This document shows, one piece after another, positions 1 through 11,651 of a stretch of DNA of 64,000 nucleotides. The notes under the pieces are model-generated. The model was not told where the DNA came from, did no database searches, and was given only the letters and a program-made list of their open reading frames with translations. Source of the stretch: Trichobilharzia szidati. Lineage: Eukaryota > Platyhelminthes > Trematoda > Strigeidida > Schistosomatidae. Each line of letters begins with the position of its first letter. Position 1 is the stretch's first letter. The stretch lies in the NCBI GenBank assembly GCA_944472155.2, contig OX235279.1:138170920-138234919 (forward strand), read 5' to 3'. A program made the translations under genes and the position numbers.

Positions 1-447
1 ACAGGATCTGTTAGTGTTGCTACTCGTATACAACAGAGTTCTAAAACCAGATGGATAATTAGGAAAGACGAAATGGAAAAATAAAAACGCATGTCTCACA
101 GGCAAGTAATTATGTAACAGAACTTATAGATCAGTCTCCCCACAAAACTCGAATCTATAACTTTAACTGTCGTGGCATCATATTTTTTTTGACGCTTTAT
201 GATATCACCACGTTACAGAAGGTGAAGATGTATAATAGTACCAAATTAATGGTATATGGATTTTCATAGGCCAGTGCAGACTAATCAATGATATTCATTT
301 GATGGATCAGTGACTATACTGAAAATACAGTTACATTCATAAAGTCAAACTGTGGTGAGTGCCACTGATAAGATTTATCAGGAGTATATTAAGAGACGTC
401 CATCGGCATAAAAACATCAAATAGCAGGGAAACAGATTTGATGTCAG

Positions 448-573
448 AGAAGGAAAAGGATACAGCTTTGTGGAGATATATGGAAGAAGCGAAAGGAACA
501 CAAAGCAACACAACATAAAGTCCAGAAGTACTACAACACAAAGATCTGTGCAAATAGTGCGTTGAAGATTAAG
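448..573 (+). CDS. Candidate internal exon, unknown protein
   Basis: This is an open segment of 42 codons between a possible acceptor (gatgtcag) and a possible donor (AAG|GTATAC), phase 0 at both ends. The product is very basic and Gln/Lys rich, for example KKRKEHKATQHKVQKYY. The composition looks more like protein than the surrounding AT-rich sequence. The polypyrimidine tract before the acceptor is weak. A retroelement fragment is an alternative. I do not recognise the protein. Confidence 0.22.
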
Positions 574-1099
574 GTATACATAATTTGCCTATATAGAGAT
601 ATACCAATTACCAAGTCTTACTCTTCAAACTTTTTAAAACGATAGTTCAGATTTAGAATTTGTAGATGATTTATGTTTGATTTCAAAGTCCTACAAGAGA
701 CACCAACAAGTTGTTAAAAGAGGCAGGCAGACAAGACAGGACAGAGGTGATGAGGATAACCAAACAACAGCAATAACAAGCACTAACCACTACCACTGGG
801 GGAAATCTGAATTAAGTCGCCTCTCACACTTATCTAGATAGCATCGTTTCACCTACCAGGAGTACAAATAAAGATATTAAAGCCAGGACTGGAAAAGCAA
901 ACTAGAAATTCATTACTCTGAAATCAATGCGGAGATCTAGCCCAATCTGTATAAAGATCAAGATTCGGATTTCCAGCATTAATGTCACATCAGTGCTTGC
1001 TTGTGTGTGGTGTCACTTGAAGCATTATCCACAGGAAACAGACTTTCGTCACCAGCTACCTACTTTCACTCGATACCGTCGGTCAAATGGCAAAAAGGG
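574..1099. other. No gene seen
   Basis: AT-rich sequence without a supported ORF, RNA gene or recognised repeat. Confidence 0.4.
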
Positions 1100-1404
1100 A
1101 TGAGCAGTGAACTAACCAAGAACCTATTCTATTCCTCAACAAATATGCCGAAGAAAAAAGAGATTGACTGAACACAGTATGAGCAGGCGGCTAAGTAACA
1201 TCATGCATGAGACAGGGTGTTGTTGAGTGGGACTCGAATAGGAAACGGCGAGTTGAACTTGGTTCCTAGAGTGGCACGACGCAGATCTTGTGAGTAGGAT
1301 ATGAAAGCTGGCTAAAAGGATTCCAGAGAAGAGGATGAAATGGAGATGTGTGCTGCTGAAGAGGCAAGCTCCACTCAGAACCCAAGGAAATAATAATAAT
1401 ACAC
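1100..1404 (+). mobile_element. RTE LINE (family B) 3' fragment
   Basis: Decayed 3' end of a non-LTR retrotransposon. It shares the run 'aaccaagaacctattctatt' with the copy at 30.1 kb. It also keeps the spaced segments 'gagtgg...gaat.ggaaacgg.gagttg' and 'gaaatggagatgtg' in the order seen in the other family B copies. It ends with 'cccaaggaaataataataat', the AAT-type tail typical here. Multiple frame breaks make it non-coding. The 5' end is truncated, as expected for target-primed reverse transcription. Confidence 0.7.
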
Positions 1405-1850
1405 ACCTGCACCTTCGCTATGTGTCAGCGTTCTCACTGAGACTATGAAAATTTTTGTCGACATAAGTAGCTGTGAATTGGTTTTATCAGTAGCCATAAA
1501 TATGATGTTTTTTATACTTAAAATTTTGGCACGGTTATTGGCATGAAACAAATCACATTTTGTAATCTGAATACTTTCTCTTGTTTGTTTTATAATTCAT
1601 TCTGATTTTGATACATATCAATTTCATTACGAACAGCGGATTTTCACACCACTACCACCACCCCCGCTATTTAAATGTAACTTTTTTTTCTGTTTCCAAA
1701 TAGTGCATCTATGATACAACAGTGTACTGCTTATGACTGACTGACTGGCCGATTGACGGAGTGCGTAAGTGATTAGATGACCAACCAAGTGACTGATTAA
1801 CTTATCAACGGATGGAAAGGGAATTTTGAACAGAAAGTGTATCATCTGTA
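1405..1850. other. No gene seen
   Basis: Begins with the AAT tail of the LINE fragment. The rest is AT-rich with no supported feature. Confidence 0.4.
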
Positions 1851-1976
1851 ATGGTTAAAACACTACGTAAGAGCGAACATGAAAAGAGAGAACAGAGGCT
1901 AAATGATTCCGCAATAGACAAACATCGGTTTGTCCAAGAGAACAGTTGACTGAAACTCAATGAAGCTTTACAGAAT
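1851..1976 (+). pseudogene. Candidate exon or pseudo-exon with coiled-coil look
   Basis: From an ATG the frame reads MVKTLRKSEHEKREQRLND, continues to VQENS, meets a TGA at 1947, then continues in the same frame as LKLNEALQN. It ends just before GTAAGA, a good splice donor. The charged heptad-like composition suggests a helical or coiled-coil protein. The single in-frame stop argues for a decayed exon or a processed-pseudogene piece. An acceptor-like 'ttttgaacag' lies at 1823-1832. I do not recognise the parent protein. Confidence 0.25.
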
Positions 1977-2600
1977 GTAAGAAATGAAAAGGAATGAACA
2001 CTGATTTATTTTTGTGAAAGACTTAAAGCAATTTCACAAACAGTCGCTAACTATTGATTCTAAAACTCAATCGGACAACCTACACCTGTGTTCAGACCAG
2101 TAAATCAGTCATTGATTTCATGAACTATTGTTGCATTCCAGTTGGACTACCTCTACCTATCTCCAACCTATTTTTGTGCTTCAGTCAACACTATTCATCG
2201 AGGAAGGCAGTGAATTGATATGCGTTACGCATATCCCAGTCACCTTATTCGATGAAGGTTCTACATCTCTTGACTGAGAAGCTAGATATAATATCATTGT
2301 TGCTCGCCATAGTGCTGCACACATCTGAGGCCAAACACCAGCGACTATGCCTTATAACTATAGAGTAGAACATAACGAACCACTTCATAATACTACTGAT
2401 CATCAATGCAACACTTCGGATAGAGATCGAAATTTTACACATAAACCTTAAATACCACTGATGAACACACACTAGTGACCAGTATTTGTGATGAATTTCT
2501 GGAAGTTTAGAGAGGAGAGTATGAACAGTTGACTCAACTTGGTTGATTATAGCACTTTCGCCCGATTTTTTAAAATTATTATTCACAAGAAAGTAGTTAT
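1977..2600. other. No convincing gene
   Basis: A 113-codon open frame lies on the minus strand at 2245-2586. It lacks a good start context or splice sites and is not called. Confidence 0.35.
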
Positions 2601-2845
2601 GCGTCAGTAGTTCAGTAGTAGCAGAATACTTGCCAACCAGTCATTTGGTCCGGGGTTCGACTCCCGGCAGACTCACTCTTAAACCTCGCCTAGCCGGCAA
2701 TAATAAGTTGGCAAAACGGGGAAAGTTGGTAGTGAGGCTTACTGACCTATCCCTTAAAAAAACACTGCTGCTACTGAAACTTCGAAACTGAAGCTTGAAG
2801 TTTCATGTTCCACTTGGGGTGCAAAGAAAGTAAGGAGAAAAGAAC
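2601..2845 (+). mobile_element. SINE B (tRNA-derived), full-length-like
   Basis: The tRNA-like head has an A box (TAGTTCAGTAG) and a B box (GGTTCGACTCC) about 45 bases apart, as needed for an internal RNA polymerase III promoter. It is followed by the family body ('aaacctcgc', 'ggcaaaacggggaaagttgg', 'cactgctgctactgaaactt') and the tail 'tcatgttccacttggg'. It is a dispersed repeat rather than a tRNA gene, because the same head and body recur many times in this window. Confidence 0.82.
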
Positions 2846-3433
2846 TTGCAATTAAACCGTTTTAGTCGGTTTTAATATTATGATTATTATTACTGATAGT
2901 ATTCGCCTATAGGGATAATAGAAAAAGGGAAGGCATTACAACCTCAATAAACACCAGTTTTTTAGTCTTTGGTATTATGTTGGTAAACTATTCAAATCCA
3001 TAAAACTGTATAAGTGAATTAACCTTTGGATATCATATAACACATAGATTTGTTTGATAAGCCAAGAGACATATAAGGATGACGTCAACCAAAAAATATC
3101 ATATTTTCATTTTTGTTGTTATTGTTGTTTTCACTTAATATACAATATGAGTCATCTATTTTGACAGAATGACAATACAAAACAATAAGTATAACAGTGT
3201 TGCAAGGAGTCAAACGAAAGAGAAAGAAAAACACAGCTAAACCATTAAAAACTCATAAACAAACATAGAAAAATGCGCGAAATATTTTGTTTTTACTTTC
3301 TGTTTGACAAGCATAAGCAAAATCAAATTGTTTGATTGTTTGTACGCATTTTACTAAGTACTTAAATTGTTGCTTTAGTAACTTCTAACCTCTCCTACTT
3401 CTTCTCAATTAAATAGTGTTACTCAGTGGTCTG
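2846..3433. other. No gene seen
   Basis: AT-rich spacer between two SINE B copies. No supported feature. Confidence 0.4.
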
Positions 3434-3670
3434 GCGTCGGTGGCACAACAATAGAATGCTCCTCGACCACGCATGTGGTCAGAGGTTCAATCCCCAGCCA
3501 CCGACGCACTCCTTTACCTCGTTAAGCCAATAATAAGACTGATAAAGAGGTGAGGTTGCATATGAGGCCAGCAACCCCATCCCGTAAAAATAAAACACCA
3601 CTGCTACCGAAACTTCAAACCTCCAGCTTGAAACCCTATGTTCCACTGGGAAAGTAAAGGAATAAAAAAA
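3434..3670 (+). mobile_element. SINE B (tRNA-derived), full length
   Basis: Starts with 'gcgtcggtggcacaac', carries the B box GGTTCAATCCC and the full family body, and ends 'ccctatgttccactggg...aaggaataaaaaaa'. The 3' tail matches the tail of the local family B LINE, which suggests mobilisation by that LINE. I saw no clear target-site duplication. Confidence 0.82.
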
Positions 3671-4986
3671 TCATTCAGTCGTATTGGAAGCGTCTGACTT
3701 TCCGTAATCGATTATTAAATAGCAACTGACGTGTGTACACACGTTGAAAGCTCTCAATGAATTTTCCGTTATACGTTTGGCCGGGATTTGATTGACTACT
3801 AAGGCAGTTTTCGTTTTAATGAAACAACATTAACACTTAGAGAACAACCAATGAAAATCAGAGTGTTGGACAGCTGTTTTTCGTTTAAAACCAGGACAAA
3901 ACACAGCTGTCTAGTGCTTCCTGTGTCTGTCATTTTACCTTTAAATGCTGCGACACAACAACACACACACTATACTGAATTGTATTCAGCGTAAAATGTT
4001 GTAATTCAATCAGAAAAGCCTTAAATGACCCTAATATATATTCACGTTTGTTTGATGACAGTCAATAAATATCATATGCTGACAATTTCTTGCCTTTAAC
4101 GAACACTCATATATGTCACTTGATGGCTTCTTTTCATGTGCTATAGTTTCACTGCATGCCTGTATTGTTTGCCTACATTAACAAAACTACTACAAGCCTA
4201 CAGAACAGAACTAGTTATTATAATGACTTTAATTAACATATAAGTACATGTGAAAAGAGAAATTTCTTCCTATTCTTTTTTTTCCAACAATAAAACACCC
4301 CGAACAAAAAAGAGCAAATTAAACACAAAACAACTTACTCTACGTAAATGCTGTTTGATATAATCAAAGCCGATGAATCACTGATGTGGATGATGGCGGT
4401 TCTTTTGCCTAGATAATGATCAACGGTGGAAGTATTAGTAAAATTTAGTAGTACGAGTTGTATCGCCAAGGAAGACAAAGATGATCAACAGAAAGGTTTG
4501 CCTTTTTCAATGATACTTTTAAACTAGATAAACAGGAAAAGGAAAAAACAAACAAAAAACAGAAATTTAGGGTAACTTTTGCGCAACATTTAAATCAACT
4601 GTAATGATGATCAAAACTGTCAAACATGATTAGATTATAAGCAAATACTCATCAGTGATTCGAATTAACACCACAAAACAGATATAAATACCAAAACAGT
4701 GACGGAAGCCAATACAGACAAACAGGTAGAAGTAATGTGAAATTACAGCATAGGCTAAAAATCACCTAATTAATAACACCATAATGTAAGTAAATAATCA
4801 GTTCGGTTCATTATTATTATTAAGCTCTTATAAAGAAAGTCTTGTCTGATACAACTCTGAAACGAAATTAGGACACTTCTTTATCTTTTAGATTATTAAA
4901 TGGCTTCAATAGTTGTACTTGTAGTTTCTATACTTTAACATGAAGCGTCATATTTATTAGGCAACAAATGGACCTACTGAATACAA
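3671..4986. other. No gene seen
   Basis: AT-rich sequence with short simple repeats. No supported gene or repeat family. Confidence 0.4.
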
Positions 4987-5042
4987 CATGAGGTCAGCTC
5001 ATGATGAAATCCTGTAACCAATCAAATCCCTGCAAGCAAACA
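4987..5042 (+). repeat. Solo terminus of family HH element
   Basis: Reads 'gtcagctcatgatgaaatcc' followed by 'tgtaaccaatcaaatccctg', the 3' terminal inverted repeat of family HH. The rest of an element is not recognisable upstream. It is an end fragment. Confidence 0.6.
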
Positions 5043-5429
5043 CTTGAATAAAGTAAGAAAGTATCTTGGTTTCATTATTATTAATATCATAACTATTACT
5101 ATGAACTTCAGAAAAACACACCTTCATTGCACTCGACTCCCTAACATCTCTAGTTTTATGACTGCCCATACGCTTATATTCCAGCTTCACTATTAGACCC
5201 ACGCTCTACCCACTACTTCTTATTCAGGTCCTATTTGACAGCTTCCTCACAGTATGTAAAAATCCATCTCCAGTTGCCTCTGCACGTTTGTTGGGTAGTA
5301 AGATATTGACTGGTCCACTGCCCTGCCAGAGTCCCATGTTGCTTACCCCTTCTAGACGATCAGTAGGCCACCTGATTTCGAGTATCTAGCAGGCGATGTA
5401 GGCTGTTGACGAAAGTTGGCTCCTGCCTT

Positions 5430-5500
5430 TTAGAAATGCTTTCTATAACACACGAAGTATACAGAAACACTGACTTGACACTAGAGTTGGAAATTCAAAT
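5430..5500 (+). repeat. Dispersed repeat D fragment
   Basis: Shares 'gaagtatacagaaacactga' and 'cttgacactag' with the sequence at 17205-17275. It is probably part of a larger retroelement that I could not delimit. Flanking sequence from about 5215 to 5660 may belong to the same element. Confidence 0.4.
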
Positions 5501-6524
5501 CTTGTTTTCTGTAGTGAGTGCTGTAGTTCTCCATATTGATTTCAGAGTGATGAGTTCCGGTGTTTCTTTACTGATGGCATACTATTGTTGGCTCTGACAT
5601 CCTCATCTGCGCCACCTGTAGTTGAAACTATAAGCTACTGAGGTAAGTAAAAGAGACAACTTTCCTTCTTGATTTTTCATAAAGGATAAAAACGTATTCG
5701 TTTAATTGACTGTGATAGTCTTGTACTGAAAGCGCGTATACCTACCCCTGATAAGCTGAATACCACAACAAAGTATATTTCCATGACATATTCTATATAA
5801 CTGATTATGTTCTGATAAATTGAACAATTTTCTTTTTAAAAAGTATCCCCAAATGAATTGCATAAGTGGATTTAAAAATTCGTAAAAAGAAACGCCAACT
5901 TGTACCCACCACTGATAAGAGCTAATGCTCACTCATATTGATATAATACCATACCACATGTATGTGAGTGTGTGTATGTGCGTATTTCAATGTAAACAAA
6001 AAAGTTTGTTCAATTATTGATTGTATGCTGAAATTTTTATAACTCTTTCATAACACTCTACACAATAAAATGTTCAAAGAAAACTTTGAAAAAATATATG
6101 AGAAAGTAGACAATTAACTCAGAACCGATGAAAAATAAAGGAGTGTTGGTGTGACAAATTCATTTACGAAATATTCCAGTTCACTGGATTATATAAACAG
6201 TAAAGTGCCAGACAAGTGGACCTTCCGTACACACCAGGCAAGTTTGGGAAAGTTGACCATTATTTAAATGTGTTATCCACATGTAAGATATCTCTTAACA
6301 GAGTCTAAAACAAAACACCTGCCCAGTGATGACAGTCAAATAGTCACAAACCGTAAAAGTTCCATAATCTAAAATACTGTCATCTAAGACCTCATTTTCT
6401 GTTCCCAACAAACTTTAATGTATGCCTAAATACCCACCACTTCAATTATTGTTACACTTACATAAGAACTTAATCGTTTAATGGTAATTCAAGTGGATTT
6501 CAGTTGAGTATTGGTTTTTGCAGG
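5501..6524. other. No gene seen
   Basis: AT-rich. A GTAAGT motif at about 5642 has stop codons in all frames just upstream, so I do not read it as an exon border. Confidence 0.4.
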
Positions 6525-6895
6525 GATTTCGCCTCACTGGTTGGAAGATTTCATCATGAGCTGGCTTTATTCAGGCAGTGACTTGGGGTTCTACTGGGAA
6601 GCTGTTACCAGTAGGGTACAGCAGGGTAAAGGTTAGGCAGTAACTCATCGAAGAAGACATTGTGAAGTGTTTGCGCAATGTTGTGAATTGGCAGAAGGTA
6701 GAATTCATGGGCTGGCCATTGGATTGTGTCCCAGTGGCTTAGTCGTCTATGAGCTCGCTAGCCTTGTAACCAAAAGGTCCTAGAATTCGAACTCCGAAAG
6801 CAAACTAAGACGAAACAGCTATCCAGGACTCGCAGGTTTTCCAATTGTCCTCTAACTGATGTCAGCTCATGATAAAATCCTCCAACCAAAGAATT
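6525..6895 (+). mobile_element. Family HH element with inverted termini (copy 1)
   Basis: The 5' end 'ggttggaagatttcatcatg' is the inverted counterpart of the 3' end 'catgataaaatcctccaacc', giving termini of at least 23 bp. Inside are a body segment, the tRNA-like piece ('gtcccagtggctta...', degenerate B box) and a hammerhead remnant (about 6790-6830: 'aaactaagacgaaacagct'). The 5' half of the ribozyme core is lost. No protein is encoded, so it is non-autonomous. Confidence 0.7.
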
Positions 6896-7082
6896 TCAGT
6901 TGAATTGATAAATAAATTACAAAGAACATGTCTACAATAAGACAATTATTTTCACTTAACTGAATAAATTATTGCAAATTGAAACTTTCTGACAACACAT
7001 TCGGTAGGTGATTATGCCCATAAGCAGTACAATAAACACACATATTTAGCTTCCATGCACTGTATTAAAAATTATATATAAG

Positions 7083-7470
7083 TTAGGTCATGAAATGATA
7101 TCAACTGAGGAGTCAGGAAAAACCAGAGACTCTTCAACTGCACTGAAGGTCGAACCGAGGACCTGTCCACCAGTGGTTGATTACAGGATGAAGTTGGCCA
7201 GGGTTCTTGTGAAAAGTCATGACCCTTGAGGTCCATCAAGTTGGGTGTATGGATAAATACTCGCCGATAACACCGGCGGGCAGTTGCGCCATCAAATATA
7301 GTAAGTGATTAGGAGTTAAAATCCGTCAGCCGTTGATTGGTCTGTCAGCACGTCTCGATTCCCAACGGGTATGTACTGCTGAAAGGTTCCAAGGCAAGAC
7401 GAAACAGCTGTTCAGTACTCCCTGTTTTCCACTTGTTCTGCAACTAATATCAGTTTCTGACCTAACTAGA
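7083..7470 (+). mobile_element. Family HH element with inverted termini (copy 2)
   Basis: Begins 'agttaggtcatgaaatgata' and ends 'tatcagtttctgacctaact', an imperfect inverted pair. The interior differs from copy 1 but carries the same hammerhead segment near its 3' end and the shared tail 'cagtactccctg'. It lies about 190 bp downstream of copy 1 in the same orientation. Confidence 0.62.
7373..7418 (+). ncRNA. Hammerhead ribozyme remnant (type I)
   Basis: Stem I is GUACUG pairing with CAGUAC, six perfect pairs. CUGA begins the core, and GAAAC followed by AGCUGUU completes the 3' half. The GA of the CUGANGA core is altered and stem II is damaged (GGUUCC...GCAAGAC), so activity is unlikely. The arrangement matches schistosome hammerheads, which have very short stem III. 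Confidence 0.55.
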
Positions 7471-8090
7471 AATCGGTTTAATTTCAACTAATACTTAAAT
7501 ATATACATATTTCTGTGAGACATTCGGACGAGCTCTTACAGAAACAGTGTATTCACATCTAGCCAGAAATTCAGGTGTCATTATTACTGTAGACTCCAAT
7601 AAAATCAAGGACTACATATATCAACAAAACATTACAAAACTAAGACTTCCCTATAATACTTCAACAAGAATTACTAATTAAAAAATAAATAAAATCCTAT
7701 CAGTTTATTCCTTATCAAATAAGGTACACAAAACTGAAATAGTTTATCTATTCAACAGAAATCAAGAAACATGATAAAATAATTAATTCAAGGATGGTAA
7801 TCGTACGGTGAACATCAAACTTCAAAGATAACAAAAGTATGTGAAGCGCTTAGTCAATCGAATTATAATTATTATTATTATTCCTTTTTTAAAGTTTCCC
7901 CAAGGATTGATATCAGCTAGAGTGTGGTTGTGTGATACAGACAATGTGTTCCAACGGAATATTATTCTCACATATTCCCACAGTTTAATACGACATTAGC
8001 AACAGAAAACTATGTTTATTTGAACATTCTACTTTATGTCGTTTAATGTAAGCCAAAATCACACGCTAAATGACTGTTTAGAGAATGCAA

Positions 8091-8124
<34 letters not shown>

Positions 8125-9116
8125 ATCGGTTTGATTAGTGAGGAGTATACCTTGGCTTCTGTGTCTTGCCTTCTATTGTTACAGTAGTAGTAGTAGTAGT
8201 AGCTGGAGGAATATGCCATAAAGCCTACACCTTTACAACTCGATTTGTTTGAGACTAAGAGTATTAATAAAGAATATATTAGCCCAATCAGTGCCTAATT
8301 TGAAACTAATTTATTCAAGAAAGAAGAAATAAAACCATCTGCGCATTTAAATAGCTTAAAAGTATATGATTTAATTTAGAATAAAAAAACACCAGTAAGA
8401 TTCTACTTTGTCTTCTATTTTTTTTAAAATTCAACAACATACTCAAGGTTACTTCACATGCCTGAGCCTTTTTTACACTGGTTATTCAATGTCTTATTCA
8501 TTTAAGTGGTCCTGTTTTAAACTGCATTGTGTCTTATGAAGTTAAATGCATGGTATTGTAGTTTACTAGAATTTGAGCAAATTGCAATGAATAACCAATG
8601 CTGTTTGCTGTATAAGAGGTGTTTCCAATGACCCAGTGACTTAGTCACACAAGTGAACATCATCACACCCGGGGATACAAAGGCGGACAAATAACGCCTA
8701 CCAAATAGAACCAACAGATCACCCGGAATTTCCACTGCTAACTCTCATCTATCGAATTACTTTGAAACGGGAGTGTTTTTTCATCACAGTGCCTGATGAA
8801 CATCCAAGTTCTGTGTTTGTGTGTGTATATGAATAATTTCAAGACAAATATCGCCAAAGTCCGATATCAGCTAGAGAACCATCGAGAATCAAAGTGATAT
8901 CGATTCGATTACGAAATAACTAGACACTAATCAGATAGCCATTCCGAGATAGTATGCTTGATAGACGCTCAATGAAGGCGGATACGTAACCAGTTGTGGA
9001 CAATTAGAATATGGCGACAGGGATGCACCTTCAGAAATACGCCAAGCCCCTTCTGATGCATTTTCATGTCATGGCTCTCATTCAAGTTTAGTTACTGATC
9101 ACGTTTAGACTAGCTG
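7471..9116. other. No gene; microsatellites and a short HH fragment
   Basis: Holds an (AT)n tract at 8095-8121 and (TAG)n at about 8183-8201. 'gatatcagctagagaacc' near 8862-8880 resembles the inner edge of a family HH terminus. No supported gene. Confidence 0.4.
8095..8121. repeat. (AT)n microsatellite
   Basis: Uninterrupted AT dinucleotide tract. Confidence 0.9.
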
Positions 9117-9640
9117 TAGGGCAGCCTTAAGTGGACAATTGGAGAAAATGGAATTCAAATTTCGGGAGCTATAGGTTAGAAAGAAAGCAGGAATGCGTTG
9201 TTTTCAAAGTGAGCTGGAGTTGTTAAGCCTGTTCGATCATATTTGGAAATCGTATAACCCTGCTGATCAGAGAGCAACGTCTTTAATGTCTGCTTTCAGT
9301 TTGCAAATTATATTCTCTAATGAAGTGAAAACTTTTTTTTCGTGCCGAGTTCATGTTAAATTAAAAAAAACCTACTAGGCGAAGCCTCGAAGGCGTCTAA
9401 ATCGCCGTCAAAAACGTAAATCCCTATTTTCGGAAGAAAGTTTCTTAAGTATGATGACACCGTAAAACAGCTCAAGATTAAGGATGATTTCATTATTCAC
9501 TTGGAGACTTCGGAAAAACAACAGTCTCCAAAGGTGAACTAAAAAAACTGGTACATCTCCATTAGTTATAGATGTCAGGGAAAGTCTAGGGGAAAGCCGG
9601 AAGTTTTGGTTAGCTAAACAGTAGAAAGCAAAGGTTGATT
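9117..9640 (+). pseudogene. Decayed ORF, unknown (probably retroelement-derived)
   Basis: Several adjacent open segments look strongly protein-like: ALSGQLEKMEFKFREL, then FQSELELLSLFDHIWKSY and NPADQRATSLMSAF (9193-9378), then GEASKASKSPSKT, then KYDDTVKQLKIKDD and HLETSEKQQSPKVN (ends about 9540). The shift between the second and third segments sits in a run of seven to eight A's near 9363-9370, as for a one-base indel. Stops at the other breaks confirm decay. I do not recognise the family. A gag-like or ORF1-like product or a retropseudogene would fit. Degraded coding traces continue to about 9690. Confidence 0.45.
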
Positions 9641-9690
9641 TCCTGCGTTTAGATCACGAGACGTCGTCTGTCTATCCATCTCCCTGTATA

Positions 9691-10689
9691 TGTATATATA
9701 TATATATACATATATTTGTACTGCGTAAATATTTCCAATCAGACAATCACTCATTTATTCAACAAAAAATTTCCAAACCAAAAAGAAAAAAACCCTTCTC
9801 TCTTTGACTGTCTAAAAATGAACAAAACGAAAAGAATCACATTCATCACACATTTTCGCTGAAAACTAATGTCATGTTGACATCCCCCAACTTCTGACAT
9901 TAACACCCTCTTCTCCAGAAACATTGACACCACTATCGCACACATACATACACACATGAATCGTTCCACAGACCCTACACCCACAACTATTTCCTCTGAC
10001 ATCAAAGTACTAAACAAGATCGTATAAAATCATTTTAACACATATACACAAACACACACACACGGGCAATAATTTACGACAATCAATATAATGTGTTGAC
10101 AACAGTCTGCCTACAACGATAAATCCGATAATGACAGAAATGATTAAAAAGTACAACAAGACCCATCAACTATATCATCTCACAGGGAGTGTTTTTTTTA
10201 AAATAAATATTCCTCATTATGCATCGTTTCCCATAAAATTCCCTGTTGTCTAATTCAATACCCTGCAAATATCTCCTTAGTCTTTTCTGCCTATCCACTC
10301 ACATTTATGTTAGCAATAAATCAGGAGAACTTACCTTTTTTCATATGATATGATGAATTAGTTTAATAAATAAATATACATAAATATATATGCATATAAA
10401 GTACGATCGTTCACATGCCATGACAAATAGTCAAACTAATTTTAGTGTAAACATGTGATTAACCGATGGAAGACTGCCTTTTGACTTAGATTTTGTGGGA
10501 ACATAACTTTTTCATCTAGTGTCTACACATGTAATCAGTCAAAAATTTAAGAGAAAAAACACATAGTTTACGTGCTATATCATCAGTTCACCGCAGATTA
10601 AACAGCTTCATGCTACTATCTATTCGTGAGTAGTTTGTAGGCTGTATACGAATATGTAGGTCTGTAGCATCTCAAACAAACTACAGACC
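9691..10689. other. No gene confirmed
   Basis: Contains a (TA)n tract near 9695-9714. On the minus strand an ATG-AAA-AAA-G followed by GTAAGTTC at 10335 could be a tiny first exon, but nothing else supports it. Confidence 0.35.
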
Positions 10690-11085
10690 TCCATTAACAG
10701 CTGTCTTCGCTCAATACTCAAGATCAGATGGCCGGCCAGAAAAGATCAGCAACAGGGTGGGATCTCTGGAAGCGAACCAACCAGGAACCGATTGTGAAAC
10801 AAATAGGCAGGAAGAAATGGAGGTGGATTGGCCATACTCTGAGGAAACAAGCCATCAAGTGACATCACTAGACAAGCCATTGCTCGAGTGGAACCCGAAA
10901 GGGAAGCGGTGAGTTGGTCGTCAGTGCAAGAGTGACCTGGAGGAGGTCATGTGAATAGGAGATGAAAACGTGTGGGCAGACATGGAGCCAGGTGAAGACT
11001 CTAGCAGAGAACCGAACTCAGTGGAGACGCACGTCTGAAGCCCTATGTTCCTCTAGGAATTAAAGGAAACAATAATAATAATAAA
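10690..11085 (+). mobile_element. RTE LINE (family B) 3' fragment
   Basis: Translations give RSILKIRWP near 10707 and RKKWRWIGHTLRK near 10809-10847, the conserved C-terminal signature after the reverse transcriptase domain of RTE-clade elements. The sequence then decays across frames and ends 'gaagccctatgttcctctag' plus an (AAT)n tail. It is 5'-truncated. Confidence 0.82.
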
Positions 11086-11651
11086 TGTATGCATGCATGT
11101 ATCTGTGGCTGGATCGATGAATAGATGGATGGATCTGTGGTTTGGAGGTAAACTACAATAGCATTGTTGACCTTCTTAAAACACTGGGCTACTGAATTCT
11201 CCATCCAGTTTTTGTGCATCAAGGTCATTCCATTTCATATTGTTTTAATCATGCAATTATGATCTTAAATCGTACAGTGTACTTATCGGCATTTTTAAAT
11301 TAGTTTTCTGCCTGTGACTATGAATTCTTAGTAGAAAATGAACCGATATCATCGTGATTGTTTGGAGAGTAGGCGAAATAGAATAGTATTGACTTAAATG
11401 ACACTACTGACTACTACTATTTCACTTGGGGATTCTACACAGAGAATAAATATACAGCACATAAAGTGCTGAAAATTCTGTATTCCATATACATACACGC
11501 ATTGTCTGGAATGATACTGATATTATTTATTGCAAAATAATTATCATATTTACTATCTATGATAGTATACAATATCACTTATGGGAAAGACGTTTCAGTT
11601 TGACAAACTAATTACATCTCTTCAATGATGTAGACTATTATAAACTATTAA

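Noticed and set aside
2245..2586. 113-codon minus-strand ORF
   Set aside because: No convincing start context, splice sites or domain. The length alone is not enough in this AT-rich background.
2601..2680. tRNA-like sequence with good A and B boxes
   Set aside because: The same head and downstream body recur many times, so it is a SINE head and not a functional tRNA gene. The same holds for the heads at 36.8, 40.9, 42.0 and 63.9 kb.
5600..5650. GTAAGT donor at about 5642
   Set aside because: All three upstream frames stop within a few codons, so it is unlikely to end an exon.
10320..10360. Possible minus-strand first exon (ATG AAA AAA G before GTAAGT)
   Set aside because: Only three codons and no partner exon. 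A good donor alone occurs by chance.
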